Shown here: piece after piece, positions 8,339 through 16,558 of the stretch
Position numbering within the stretch: the first letter of the stretch is position 1
How the letters are laid out: each line of letters starts with the position of its first letter
From: an uncultured Mycoplasmatota bacterium
GTDB lineage: Bacteria > Bacillota_I > Bacilli_A > RF39 > UBA660
Assembly: GCA_900551455.1 (NCBI GenBank)
Contig: URVV01000006.1
Coordinates: forward strand, 1-64,000
Length of the DNA stretch: 64,000 nt
Reading direction: 5' to 3'
Made by a program: the position numbers and the translations under genes
Notes under the pieces: model-generated
The model's input: the letters and a program-made list of their open reading frames with translations, nothing else
What the model was told of the DNA's origin: nothing
The model's database searches: none

Positions 8339-9775
8339 TTATCTTATTCTTCTTTTGATTTTTCTTGATAATAATTTGTTTCTTGCAAGAAATGTTACAT
8401 CAGCTTCTTGTAAATTAGGAAGATTTATTTTTTTTAATTTTTGATTAAAGAAGAGACAACCAAGGCCAATATTTTCTAGACTAGAGAGATCTATTTCTTT
8501 TAATTCAGTGTTACAGTAAAGAAAATTTGAACCAGTAGATTTTAGTAGAGGAAGGTGGATACTGGTCATTTTTTGATTATAGTAAATAAAGTTATCTTTT
8601 GCATTTTCTAGTTTAGGAAATGATGCTTCTTTTAGGTCTTTGTTAAATTTTAAAAAGTTATTACCTACTTGTTTAATGTTTTGTAAGCTTATATTTTTTA
8701 AGACATTATTTCGATATAGGAAATTATCTTCGATATGAGTTAGGGAATTATTTATTAAGGAAGTTATTCTTGATCTTTTATCGGTTGTTAGGACTATTCG
8801 GTTGGTACTTGTTGTGATAATAATTCTTTTGCCTTCTGGGAGAGAGTCAATGGTTATTTTCTTAACATTTTTTATTGTATCTGGAAATGTGTCTTCGATA
8901 GTGGGATCATATAGGGTTATAATATTTTTATCAGAATCTTTTTTTGTTCTTAAATTGATGATAAAGTAATCTACTAGGAGATATTCTTGATTGGTAATCT
9001 TTTTTACTTGGTAGTTATCAATAATAATGTTATTTTGGCAGTAGTAAATATTATTTATTTTATAGTTATATTTATAGTATTTTCCATCTAGTGCTAAAAC
9101 GTAATCTGGAAGGGTAAATTCTTTATTTTCATATCTTTGAATTAAGCCATAGTCTTTATAAAAGGCTTGAGTTAAACCAGGAATTATATTGTCTAGATTG
9201 TTAGAGAAAGTGGCATCAGCATCTTTAACGGTATCATTGTATCTATTTTTTATGGATAAAGTATAGCAACCATCTTTGGTAAATTGAATACTGATAACTG
9301 AGGTACCATATTCATCTTGTCTATCGGGATTTTTAAAGGTATATCTTTTTAATGATGATGCATTATTTTTAATAGCAAAGAAGACATAACAGTCATTTAG
9401 TCTTTCTGTTTTAAAGGTACATAATTCCTCTCCTTTAGCATAATATTTTTTAAATCTCTGAATTTCTTTTTCGTTGTGGCAAATATATAAACTATATCCA
9501 GCTATTTTTAATAGTTCTTTAGCTGTTTTATTGGTGTTTATAGGAGATTCTTTTTTTAATGAATGGTTCATTATAAGATTTTTAAATTCATAGATTTTAC
9601 CACTTAAGATGATATCTTCACATAGTGTATGATTATATGCAAAATATCTTAGAAGAATTTCACTTAGTTTCCCTTCTTCAAGTAGTAATGTAGGAAATAA
9701 TTTTCTACATAGATGCCATAGATTTTCTCCATAGTATTTTCTTATTATTTTTTCATCATAACTTGTATTGTTCAT
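8339..9775 (-). CDS. leucine-rich-repeat protein without signal peptide
   Basis: 478 residues. No signal peptide or membrane helix, so probably cytoplasmic. The N-terminal ~150 residues are helical (KYYGENLWHLCRKLFPTLL), the middle beta-rich. The C-terminal ~130 residues are at least four leucine-rich repeats of about 23 residues with a consensus like N.FLY.N..L..I.LP.L, resembling BspA/TpLRR-type repeats, and a basic end. Proteins of this kind bind other proteins; the partner is unknown. Transcribed divergently from the GspE-like gene, with only ~135 bases between. Start ATG at 9775 after a weak GGATGTGG site. Confidence 0.65.
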   Translation of the reverse strand: MNNTSYDEKIIRKYYGENLWHLCRKLFPTLLLEEGKLSEILLRYFAYNHTLCEDIILSGKIYEFKNLIMNHSLKKESPINTNKTAKELLKIAGYSLYICHNEKEIQRFKKYYAKGEELCTFKTERLNDCYVFFAIKNNASSLKRYTFKNPDRQDEYGTSVISIQFTKDGCYTLSIKNRYNDTVKDADATFSNNLDNIIPGLTQAFYKDYGLIQRYENKEFTLPDYVLALDGKYYKYNYKINNIYYCQNNIIIDNYQVKKITNQEYLLVDYFIINLRTKKDSDKNIITLYDPTIEDTFPDTIKNVKKITIDSLPEGKRIIITTSTNRIVLTTDKRSRITSLINNSLTHIEDNFLYRNNVLKNISLQNIKQVGNNFLKFNKDLKEASFPKLENAKDNFIYYNQKMTSIHLPLLKSTGSNFLYCNTELKEIDLSSLENIGLGCLFFNQKLKKINLPNLQEADVTFLARNKLLSRKIKRRIR

Positions 9776-9809
9776 ATAACCACATCCAATATTTCTTATG
9801 CATTTTACT

Positions 9810-9818
9810 ATTGTATCA
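9810..9818 (-). promoter_or_regulatory. extended -10 promoter of the LRR gene
   Basis: TGATACAAT on the minus strand (9818-9810), about 35 bases before the start codon; no good -35 box, as expected for an extended -10 promoter. Confidence 0.5.
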
Positions 9819-9847
9819 TACTTTAATAATTTTTCCAGATATTTTTA

Positions 9848-9876
9848 TTGAATTTTTAGAAAATATATTATATAAT
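9848..9876 (+). promoter_or_regulatory. promoter of the GspE-like gene
   Basis: TTGAAT (9848-9853), 17-base spacer, TATAAT (9871-9876), followed by a GAGGGAATAGGAAG ribosome region. Confidence 0.75.
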
Positions 9877-9910
9877 TAAAAAGAATAGAGGGAATAGGAA
9901 GAGTGATACT

Positions 9911-11155
9911 ATGAATAACAGTATTGATTTTGTTAATACTCCAGTTGTTGATGTTGTTAATCGTATTATTTTGGATGCAGCTAAAGCTGGAGCTAGTGAT
10001 ATTCATTTTGATCATCAAGAGAATTCCCTTAAAGTAAGAATTAGGATAGATGGTATATTAAATGATTATGCGGATGTTCCTAATGAAGTTAAAAATAATG
10101 TTATTACAAGAATTAAGATATTGTCAGGGATGAATATTACTGAGACTAGATTACCTCAGGACGGAGCTATTAAGACTAATCTTGGGGGAATGGATTTGGA
10201 TATGAGAGTCTCTTCTTTACCTACTAAAAGAGGAGAAAAAATAGTTATTAGAATATTGGATTATTCTAGAAGTATGCAAGGTATTGAGTATCTCTTCTTT
10301 TCTGAAGAAAATTATAAAAAGATATTGAAGATGATTGCAGAGCCAAATGGAATTATTTTAGTTACTGGAGCTACGGGTTCTGGTAAATCTACGACAGTAT
10401 ATTCTTTTTTACAGAAATTAAATGTTAAGGGAACTAATTTAATTACGGTTGAGGATCCGGTGGAAATGGATATTGAAGGTATTAATCAGGTTCAAGTAAA
10501 TAGTGATATCGGATTAGACTTTGCAACGGTATTAAGAAGTATTTTGAGACAAGATCCAAATGTTATTATGATTGGTGAGATTAGAGATAGTGAAACGGCA
10601 CAGATAGCAGTTCGTGCTTCAATTACGGGGCATTTGGTATTGTCGACGTTACATACTAATAATTCTTTAACTACTATTGAGAGATTACTTGATATGGAAG
10701 TTGAAAGATATTTATTAGCTTCGGCTTTATCAGGAATTGTTAGTCAGAAGTTAGCAAGAAAGCTTTGTGATAAGTGTAAGAAATTAAGGGATACTACACC
10801 GTATGAGAGAGAAATGTTTCATAAGTATTTAAATTTTGATGTTACGCAAGTTTATGAACACGTGGGTTGTCCTGAATGTTCTGGAGGATATCGTGGTCGT
10901 ATTGCTCTTCAAGAGGTTTTGCTTATTAGTCCGGAGATCAGAGATGCGATTAATGCTCGTGTTCCTAAGTCAGAATTGAGGGGGTTAGTTTATACTTCTG
11001 ATGTTATTACGCTTCTTCAAGATGGCCTTTATAAGATAATTGCTGGGTTAACTACTATTGAAGAGGTTATTAAGTTAACAGAGGCTGACGATGAAGTTAA
11101 TGCAGAGACAAAAATAAAGAGTGTTTTAAAAAATAATTCCTCATTACCTAAGTAA
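9911..11155 (+). CDS. GspE/PilB-family secretion ATPase (orphan)
   Basis: 414 residues. Hexameric motor ATPase of type II secretion, type IV pilus or competence systems. Visible are ASDIHF (N2 domain, near residue 28), Walker A GATGSGKST (about 155), the Asp box RQDPNVIMIGEIRDSETA with Walker B, the His box HLVLSTLHTN and a tetracysteine zinc motif (CDKC...CPEC). It lacks the N-terminal MshEN domain of long PilB proteins but keeps the zinc motif. No GspF-like platform, pilin or prepilin peptidase lies nearby, so the partners must be elsewhere or the gene is a relic. Confidence 0.9.
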   Translation: MNNSIDFVNTPVVDVVNRIILDAAKAGASDIHFDHQENSLKVRIRIDGILNDYADVPNEVKNNVITRIKILSGMNITETRLPQDGAIKTNLGGMDLDMRVSSLPTKRGEKIVIRILDYSRSMQGIEYLFFSEENYKKILKMIAEPNGIILVTGATGSGKSTTVYSFLQKLNVKGTNLITVEDPVEMDIEGINQVQVNSDIGLDFATVLRSILRQDPNVIMIGEIRDSETAQIAVRASITGHLVLSTLHTNNSLTTIERLLDMEVERYLLASALSGIVSQKLARKLCDKCKKLRDTTPYEREMFHKYLNFDVTQVYEHVGCPECSGGYRGRIALQEVLLISPEIRDAINARVPKSELRGLVYTSDVITLLQDGLYKIIAGLTTIEEVIKLTEADDEVNAETKIKSVLKNNSSLPK

Positions 11156-11166
11156 TGAGGTTTTTT
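11139..11166 (+). terminator. terminator built into the end of the GspE-like gene
   Basis: CCTCATTAC/GTAATGAGG stem with a 4-base loop and six T residues. The TAA stop lies inside the hairpin. Confidence 0.9.
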
Positions 11167-11263
11167 ATACGATTATTTCAATGGTTTTTATGTTAGGTAT
11201 ACTTTAATTTGATTATAACAGATATTATAATTTATGTAGACATTCTGGATACGTATAAAAAAG

Positions 11264-11339
11264 AAAAAAATCACTCATAAGTTAAATTTCAAGGTGTATA
11301 ATTGATTTTACACGCTAGTTTTAATTAAGTGATTTTTTT
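11264..11339 (-). terminator. long terminator after the MgtC-like gene
   Basis: Outer stem AAAAAAATCACT/AGTGATTTTTTT with an inner hairpin GTGTA/TACAC. It lies directly downstream of the stop codon at 11341, which fits a terminator and not an upstream riboswitch. Confidence 0.7.
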
Positions 11340-11340
11340 A

Positions 11341-12048
11341 TTACATTTCATCTTGTTCTTCTTCTAATTTAGTTGAAGATAATTTTTTATATTCATAATT
11401 TTTAATAGAATACTCTTTAATTAGATTGTCTAGTAATTTTTCAATTAAGTCATCTTTATCTTGGGTTATTTTTATGTTTAGAGTTATTACTTTTTCATTA
11501 ACTTTATAACTAAGTTTTTCAATGTTATTTTCTTTCTTGATGAAGTTATTTATGAATGTGTTAATTTTATCAAGATCTTTTTCAGAAGTTATTTTAATAG
11601 AAAATGTTTCACTGGTATTTTTTCTTTCAGTTTGACAGTTAATTACTTCGTTTACATATCTTAATACGATATTGGCAAATAAGACAAAGATTGTTGAAAC
11701 GATGGCTTCTTTAATAAAGCCTCCAGCACATAGCATTCCTAAAGCGGCATCGCACCATAAGGTAGCAGCAGTGGTTAATCCTCTTATAATGTTTTTTTCA
11801 TTATCTTTAATAATTACTCCGGCACCGAAGAAGCCAATGCCAGTTACTACTTGAGCTGCTACTCGGGTAATATCAAAATCTTGATTATTAATTAGAAATG
11901 AAAAACTGACAAACATATAAGAACCAAGGGCTACTAGAATCATTGTTCTTAATCCTAAGGATCTTCTTCTTATTTGTCTTTCTATTCCTAAGACGAAGCT
12001 AAGTAGAAAACATAAAAGCATTCCTAGTATAAAGGTATTAAAATTCAT
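11341..12048 (-). CDS. MgtC/SapB-family membrane protein
   Basis: 235 residues. The N-terminal ~135 residues form four to five membrane helices with the family signature GIERQIRRRSLGLRTMILVALG and the conserved GIGFFGAGVIIKDNEKNIIRGLTTAATLW. The C-terminal ~90 residues form a soluble ACT-like domain (SIKITSEKDLDKINTFI). Family members include MgtC, linked to magnesium limitation and F-ATPase control, but many Firmicute homologues (YhiD/SapB type) have no proven substrate. Monogenic, with an AAGGAAG ribosome site and its own terminator. Confidence 0.88.
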   Translation of the reverse strand: MNFNTFILGMLLCFLLSFVLGIERQIRRRSLGLRTMILVALGSYMFVSFSFLINNQDFDITRVAAQVVTGIGFFGAGVIIKDNEKNIIRGLTTAATLWCDAALGMLCAGGFIKEAIVSTIFVLFANIVLRYVNEVINCQTERKNTSETFSIKITSEKDLDKINTFINNFIKKENNIEKLSYKVNEKVITLNIKITQDKDDLIEKLLDNLIKEYSIKNYEYKKLSSTKLEEEQDEM

Positions 12049-12201
12049 ATTGTTACTTCCTTTCTATATTACTATAATTATTATATAATAAATTTTGAAA
12101 TTTAACAAGATAACAGTTTATATTTGGATTATGGGCTAAATTAAGGAACAGATAACCTTGAATTGAGTAAACTATAATAGATACGAAAAGGAGGTATCAT
12201 T

Positions 12202-12423
12202 ATGTATTATTATGGAGGATACTCACAAGGCGGTAGTAGTTGTGGTTGCAGTGGAGCAAATTCTTATCAAAATAGTTATGCTTACCCATCTTACGGTGGA
12301 TACGGATATGGTGGGTATGGATATGGCAGTGGATATGGATATGGTTCCGGAGCTGCTATTGTATTAGTTTTATTTATTCTATTGGTTATTATTATTGGAA
12401 CTCGTACATTTGTAACAGCATAA
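12202..12423 (+). CDS. YjcZ-like small Gly/Tyr-rich membrane protein
   Basis: 73 residues. The N-terminal ~48 residues are Gly/Tyr/Ser-rich (repeats like YGGYGYG and a CGCSG motif). A single hydrophobic helix (about 50-68, AIVLVLFILLVIIIGTR) closes the protein. This layout matches the YjcZ/YuaD-type sporulation-associated small proteins of Bacillus, where the family is linked to the spore envelope. A strong AAAGGAGG site precedes the ATG. Role inferred from composition and family resemblance. Confidence 0.7.
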   Translation: MYYYGGYSQGGSSCGCSGANSYQNSYAYPSYGGYGYGGYGYGSGYGYGSGAAIVLVLFILLVIIIGTRTFVTA

Positions 12424-12445
12424 ATTTAATAACTATATCTAATTT

Positions 12446-12469
12446 AAGGGAAGAACTTCCCTTTTTTTT
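12446..12469 (+). terminator. terminator after the YjcZ-like gene
   Basis: AAGGGAAG/CTTCCCTT with a T run of eight; the def promoter follows directly. Confidence 0.85.
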
Positions 12470-12476
12470 CATTTTG

Positions 12477-12485
12477 TGATAGAAT
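12477..12485 (+). promoter_or_regulatory. extended -10 promoter of def
   Basis: TGATAGAAT, 22 bases before the def start and right behind the preceding terminator. Confidence 0.6.
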
Positions 12486-12507
12486 ACTTGCAAGAAGGAG
12501 TGATATT

Positions 12508-13056
12508 ATGCTTAAGACTTCTGATATATTAGATGAAAAGGATAAACATTTAAGAGCAAAGAATAAAGATGTTACTTTTCCATTATCAAATGATAAAAAG
12601 AAAATAATTGATGATATGTTGGAACATTTATATTATTCACAAATTGAAGAATATGCGGATAAATATAATTTACGTCCAGGAATGGGATTGGCGGCGCCAC
12701 AAATTGGAATTAATGAAAATTTCTTTGTGGTTTGTCACGAAGAATCGGAGAATAATTTTAAAAATTATGTTTTGATTAATCCGAAAATGGTATCTCATTC
12801 TGAAGAGATGATTTATGTTTCTGAGGGAGAGGGCTGTCTTAGTGTTAATCGAGAGGTAGAAGGAATTGTTCCAAGGTATGCAAGAGTTACTTTTGTTGGA
12901 CAGGATGTAGATGGTAATCCAATTAAATTACGTGCTAGAGAGGAATTATCTATTGCTTTTCAACACGAGTTGGATCATTTAAACGGAATTTTATTCTTTG
13001 ATCATATTGATCCTAAGGATCCTTATAAAAATAAAGATTATATGCGTGAAATATAA
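12508..13056 (+). CDS. def: peptide deformylase
   Basis: 182 residues. It removes the formyl group from nascent N-terminal Met. All three metalloprotease motifs are present: GMGLAAPQIG, EGCLS (metal-binding Cys) and QHELDHLNG (HExxH, metal ligands and catalytic Glu). The length and the insert before the active site suit the type-2 deformylases of Bacilli. ATG after an AGAAGGAG site, with its own extended -10 promoter. Convergent with the next gene, whose end lies 7 bases away, with no clear hairpin between. Confidence 0.96.
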   Translation: MLKTSDILDEKDKHLRAKNKDVTFPLSNDKKKIIDDMLEHLYYSQIEEYADKYNLRPGMGLAAPQIGINENFFVVCHEESENNFKNYVLINPKMVSHSEEMIYVSEGEGCLSVNREVEGIVPRYARVTFVGQDVDGNPIKLRAREELSIAFQHELDHLNGILFFDHIDPKDPYKNKDYMREI

Positions 13057-13063
13057 TCTTTTT

Positions 13064-13633
13064 TTATTGGCAAATATTTTCTTTTAATTCTTTAGAGCCA
13101 AGATATACTTTTTTACTATTATTTATAGTACAAGTAAGTATTCTAAAGTTATTATCGGGGTATTCATATAGAGTATAATTATTGTCTTTTTTTATAATAT
13201 TCATTTTGTTTGTAAGATCTTCAGGGGTAATGGTTTTACTTAGAAGAAGTTTACTTAGTTCTTCTTCGTTAATAGTTATTTTATTACTTCCTAGATAATA
13301 TAGACTATATTCTGTATCTTGGTTAATATTAATTAGGCCTTTTAAATGGATTAGATTATCATTATCTGAGATTACTTTTATGTTGATGTTATTTAGATCA
13401 ATTGCTTGATTAGTAATATTAGGACAGTTATATTTAGTGAATTTACTTTTTATTATTACTTTTTTATATCCAGGGCAGGTGTATACGTTATAGATAAGTC
13501 CTGTATATTGGTTATTGTCTTTTTTTAGATATAGAAAGGGAGTGTGTTTTAGGTAAATATGGGTAAAATCAAGTATTATTAGAAAGAAAATAATTAGAAC
13601 AATTAAGATAATAATATTTGTGATTTTTTTCAT
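13064..13633 (-). CDS. small membrane-anchored extracellular protein, unknown
   Basis: 189 residues from the ATG at 13633, chosen because AGGTGA lies 7 bases before it; an upstream in-frame ATG at 13651 has no such site. An N-terminal transmembrane helix (about 5-25) precedes a basic, Ile/Asn/Tyr-rich, mostly beta extracellular part with three to four Cys (e.g. YTCPGYK, YNCPN), possibly disulphide-bonded. Single gene, convergent with def. Not recognised. Confidence 0.6.
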   Translation of the reverse strand: MKKITNIIILIVLIIFFLIILDFTHIYLKHTPFLYLKKDNNQYTGLIYNVYTCPGYKKVIIKSKFTKYNCPNITNQAIDLNNINIKVISDNDNLIHLKGLININQDTEYSLYYLGSNKITINEEELSKLLLSKTITPEDLTNKMNIIKKDNNYTLYEYPDNNFRILTCTINNSKKVYLGSKELKENICQ

Positions 13634-13758
13634 TTTATCACCTACTTTCATATATATCGTAGCATCTTATAGAATAATTGTAAATAGTTTGTTTTTCTAT
13701 TAGTTCTACTCACACTTTTAGTTGTTTTAAATATACTATTAATGAAAGGTTGTGAATT

Positions 13759-13944
13759 ATGTACCCTATTAGAAATAGAATGCCTATGCCTACGGGAGAT
13801 CGTTTTATTGGGGGAGGATTTTTGGGACCATTTATTCTTGGGGGAATTACTGGTGGTTTATTAGCTCCATCATTTTATCCAAGACCATATCCTTATCCAG
13901 TAGTGCCTTATCCATACCCTTACCCATCATATCCAATTTATTAA
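13759..13944 (+). CDS. small Gly/Pro/Tyr-rich protein, possible spore-coat type
   Basis: 61 residues. A hydrophobic Gly-rich middle (about 18-38, GGGFLGPFILGGITGGLL) is followed by a tail of alternating Pro, Tyr and Val/Ser (PYPYPVVPYP). Such tails occur in small coat proteins of spore formers. The AAAGGTTG ribosome site and a TATACT box about 22 bases upstream support expression. No homologue is recognised with certainty; the spore link rests on composition and on CotE and SpoVB being in the same window. Confidence 0.5.
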   Translation: MYPIRNRMPMPTGDRFIGGGFLGPFILGGITGGLLAPSFYPRPYPYPVVPYPYPYPSYPIY

Positions 13945-13960
13945 TTTTTTGGTTAATTTT

Positions 13961-13990
13961 CTAACACATTTTTTAAATATATGCTATAAT
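13961..13990 (+). promoter_or_regulatory. extended -10 promoter of the 174-residue gene
   Basis: CTAACA (13961-13966) with an 18-base spacer to TATAAT (13985-13990), preceded by TG (TGCTATAAT). Confidence 0.6.
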
Positions 13991-14006
13991 TATATTAGGT
14001 GAAAAT

Positions 14007-14531
14007 ATGAAAAGTAGTTACATAATTGATTATATTAATGAAAATGAGTTTAGAAAAAAAGAGCGTGCCATAAAGAAATACAATATGTTAGCATATAAGA
14101 AACTATTATTTGATTATTATCCTAGTTTGAGAGAGGGTGTTTTTCAAGGAGTAGTTGTTTCTACGAATGATAAAGATCAGATTGATAAATATGAATTAAC
14201 TCTTCCTACGGATAAGACTTTTACAATGGTACACGGCCCTATTACTTTACATTATAGTGTTTATAAGAATCAAAAGACTGTTATGTTAGAAACTCTCACC
14301 CCAGAAGATATTTTAACTGAAGGTCATCAAAAAGAATTAACTACTTATAAAGGGGTTATGGTATCAAAGTCTCACAAAGATTTGGATATGTTTAAGATTA
14401 ATCTTCTTAATAGTATGAATAAGAATGGATTCTTTAGTATTAAAGATTTACCTCTTTGGTTATATATTGTTTTAACTGTTGGTTTTATTGCTTTGGTAGC
14501 TTTAATAACGGCAAAGATTTTTATTGGATAG
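14007..14531 (+). CDS. tail-anchored membrane protein, unknown
   Basis: 174 residues, not recognised. About 145 residues of soluble mixed alpha/beta sequence come first (KELTTYKGVMVSKSHKDL). One C-terminal membrane helix (about 148-172, LWLYIVLTVGFIALVALI) ends in a very short tail, so the protein is probably tail-anchored with the domain in the cytoplasm. AGGTGAAAAT precedes the ATG. Own promoter and own terminator: a monocistronic unit between two other small unknown genes. Confidence 0.65.
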   Translation: MKSSYIIDYINENEFRKKERAIKKYNMLAYKKLLFDYYPSLREGVFQGVVVSTNDKDQIDKYELTLPTDKTFTMVHGPITLHYSVYKNQKTVMLETLTPEDILTEGHQKELTTYKGVMVSKSHKDLDMFKINLLNSMNKNGFFSIKDLPLWLYIVLTVGFIALVALITAKIFIG

Positions 14532-14534
14532 TTT

Positions 14535-14560
14535 AAGAACTTTAAAAGTTCTTTTCTTTT
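14535..14560 (+). terminator. terminator after the 174-residue gene
   Basis: AAGAACTT/AAGTTCTT stem followed by TTCTTTTTTTT; the next promoter follows at once. Confidence 0.8.
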
Positions 14561-14571
14561 TTTTATTTTTG

Positions 14572-14580
14572 TGGTAGAAT
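14572..14580 (+). promoter_or_regulatory. extended -10 promoter of the CFI-box-like gene
   Basis: TGGTAGAAT, about 27 bases before the chosen ATG. It covers the apparent upstream start at 14571, which is therefore unlikely to be used. Confidence 0.6.
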
Positions 14581-14606
14581 ATTCTGTCAAGAAAGAAGGA
14601 ATTATT

Positions 14607-15221
14607 ATGTCATATGAAGATTATTGTGCTGCTTGTACTTATTTAAGTGAATGCGCTGATTATAATGGAACCTATTATTGCGATAGAAAGAATGAGAGAA
14701 GAATGGCGTGTGATGCGAAATGTTATAGTTTTTGTGAGGCTTATAGTAGAAGTAATTATTCAAGAGAGAATATGTTTGAAAATTCTAGGGGGCATCAAAG
14801 TAGTGGTTGTTATTTAACAACAATGATGTGTGAAATATTAAATTATTCAGATAATAATTATTATTTACAGACTTTAAGAAACTTTAGAGATAATGTTATG
14901 AAAAGAGATATGAAATATTTTCCTTTATTATATACTTATGATATGGTGGGGCCAACTATTGCTAATAGATTAAGAAGTGATCCTAATAAGGAAGAAATAG
15001 CTAAGATGTTTTTTACTAATTATATTGAAAAGAGTGTTTTATCTATTGAAGAAGGAAAAATAAATACAGCAATTAATATTTATATGGCTATGACTTTAGC
15101 ATTGGCTAATCATTATGATTATCCTTTACCTATTAATATTACAGAGATTGAAAATGTTGATTTTAGGACATTAGGACATGGCTATGTTAGACAAAGAAAA
15201 AAACCAGTTGTTAATCAATAA
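14607..15221 (+). CDS. Cys-rich protein with CFI-box-like segment
   Basis: 204 residues from the ATG at 14607 (AGAAGGAATTATT site). The N-terminal ~45 residues hold eight Cys (CAACTYLSEC, CDAKCYSFC) and could bind metal. The segment SGCYLTTMMCEILNY followed by LQTLRNFRDNVM resembles the CFI-box domain, where a GCFITTA-like stretch precedes RxFRD, found in varied bacterial proteins. The C-terminus is helical. No signal peptide, so probably cytoplasmic. The stop lies in a bidirectional terminator shared with murD. Function unknown. Confidence 0.65.
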   Translation: MSYEDYCAACTYLSECADYNGTYYCDRKNERRMACDAKCYSFCEAYSRSNYSRENMFENSRGHQSSGCYLTTMMCEILNYSDNNYYLQTLRNFRDNVMKRDMKYFPLLYTYDMVGPTIANRLRSDPNKEEIAKMFFTNYIEKSVLSIEEGKINTAINIYMAMTLALANHYDYPLPINITEIENVDFRTLGHGYVRQRKKPVVNQ

Positions 15222-15231
15222 CTGGTTTTTT
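15199..15231. terminator. bidirectional terminator between the CFI-box-like gene and murD
   Basis: AAAAACCAGTT/AACTGGTTTTT hairpin containing the TAA stop of the plus-strand gene and abutting the murD stop at 15230. Confidence 0.88.
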
Positions 15232-16558
15232 ATAGTTTATTAACTAAATCTTTAAATTGTTTTCCACGGTCAGCAAAGTTTTTAAACATATCAAATGAGG
15301 CTGAAGCAGGACTAAATAGAACTATTTCTTTAGGTATTGATACTTGATGGGCGATTGAGACGACTTCTTCTAGAGTATTGCAGATATAGATATCAAGAGA
15401 TTCTTCTTTTTTCTTATTGATTACGGCTTGGTATATTTTATCTTTGGTATTTCCAAATAAGATTAGTTTACTTACTTTCTTTAGGATGGGTTCTGCTAGT
15501 GGGGTATAATCTAGATTTTTATCATAACCGCCAGCTATTAATACGATCTTTTCTTTAAAGGAATTAAGGCCGGCAATAGTTCTGGTTGGGCTTGATGATA
15601 CGGAATCGTTATACCATTTAACACCATTTATTTCTCTTACAAATTCAATGCGGTGCTCTACTCCCTTAAAATCAGTAATAGCTTTGACGGATGTATCAAG
15701 ATCTATCATATCATAGATGGCACTAAGGCAGGCACAAATGTTTTCGTAATTGTGAAGGCCTTTTATCTGTAGTTGTGAGGTATCTATAATTAGTTTTCCT
15801 TGAAAGTAGATATTGTTTTCGTGGATGTAAAAGGCATTTGTTTTGGTTTCTTTACTGAAATATCTTATTTCTCTTGAGGAAGTTATTTTATTAGTTACTT
15901 CGTTGTCATAATTTAATACTAAGATGCCATCATTGTTTCTAAAAATATTTTCTTTGGCTTTAATATATTCTTCATAGTCTTTATGTTTATCTAAATGATT
16001 AGGACTGATATTAGTGATAACGGCTATTTCTGGACTTGTTTTCATATCCATTAGTTGAAATGAAGATAATTCTAAGACAACAATATCGTCTTCTTTCATA
16101 TTTTCTATTTGGGTAAATAATGGAGTTCCAATGTTACCTCCAAGATAAGTATTGTAGCCGTTAGCTTTTAAAACAAGGTTGATTAAGGTAGTTGTTGTTG
16201 TTTTTCCATCAGAACCGGTTATGCCAATTACTTTACTTGGAGTTAATCTCACTACTTCGGCGACTTCTGTTGTAACGTAAGCTCCTCTTGAAATTTCTTC
16301 CTGAAGCTCTTCCCTACTTGGTAAACATCCAGGAGAACGAAAGATTATATCAAATCCTTTTAATTCTTTAAGTCCATAATGGATAGGATAATTGTATTTA
16401 CTAATATCTATTTCTAATTTATTGTCTTGAAAGATTGTTACATCACACGATAGGTTATATAGGTATTCAAGTAAAGGGAGATTACTGACGCCAAGACCAA
16501 TTATAGCAATTTTACTTGTAGTTAGTTTTTCTTTAAATTCTTGAAATTTTTTATTCAC
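15230..16558 (-). CDS. murD: UDP-N-acetylmuramoyl-L-alanine:D-glutamate ligase
   Basis: 442 residues. It adds D-Glu to UDP-MurNAc-L-Ala in the cytoplasmic phase of peptidoglycan synthesis. A Rossmann-like N-terminal domain (IIGLGVSNLPLLEYL) is followed by the ATP-binding GITGSDGKTTTTTL (about 115-128), VLELSSFQL, the NISPNHLDKH motif and the C-terminal WYNDSVSSSPTRT. The start is GTG, overlapping the TGA of the upstream gene (GTGA), with AGGAGG just before it. It closes the operon with the SDR and YnbB-like genes, outside the usual murE-mraY-murD order. Confidence 0.95.
   Translation of the reverse strand: MNKKFQEFKEKLTTSKIAIIGLGVSNLPLLEYLYNLSCDVTIFQDNKLEIDISKYNYPIHYGLKELKGFDIIFRSPGCLPSREELQEEISRGAYVTTEVAEVVRLTPSKVIGITGSDGKTTTTTLINLVLKANGYNTYLGGNIGTPLFTQIENMKEDDIVVLELSSFQLMDMKTSPEIAVITNISPNHLDKHKDYEEYIKAKENIFRNNDGILVLNYDNEVTNKITSSREIRYFSKETKTNAFYIHENNIYFQGKLIIDTSQLQIKGLHNYENICACLSAIYDMIDLDTSVKAITDFKGVEHRIEFVREINGVKWYNDSVSSSPTRTIAGLNSFKEKIVLIAGGYDKNLDYTPLAEPILKKVSKLILFGNTKDKIYQAVINKKKEESLDIYICNTLEEVVSIAHQVSIPKEIVLFSPASASFDMFKNFADRGKQFKDLVNKL

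Noticed and set aside
11264..11339. Branched hairpin next to the MgtC-like gene as a magnesium riboswitch
   Set aside because: It lies downstream of the stop codon and ends in a T run, so it is a terminator; an M-box would be upstream of the start.
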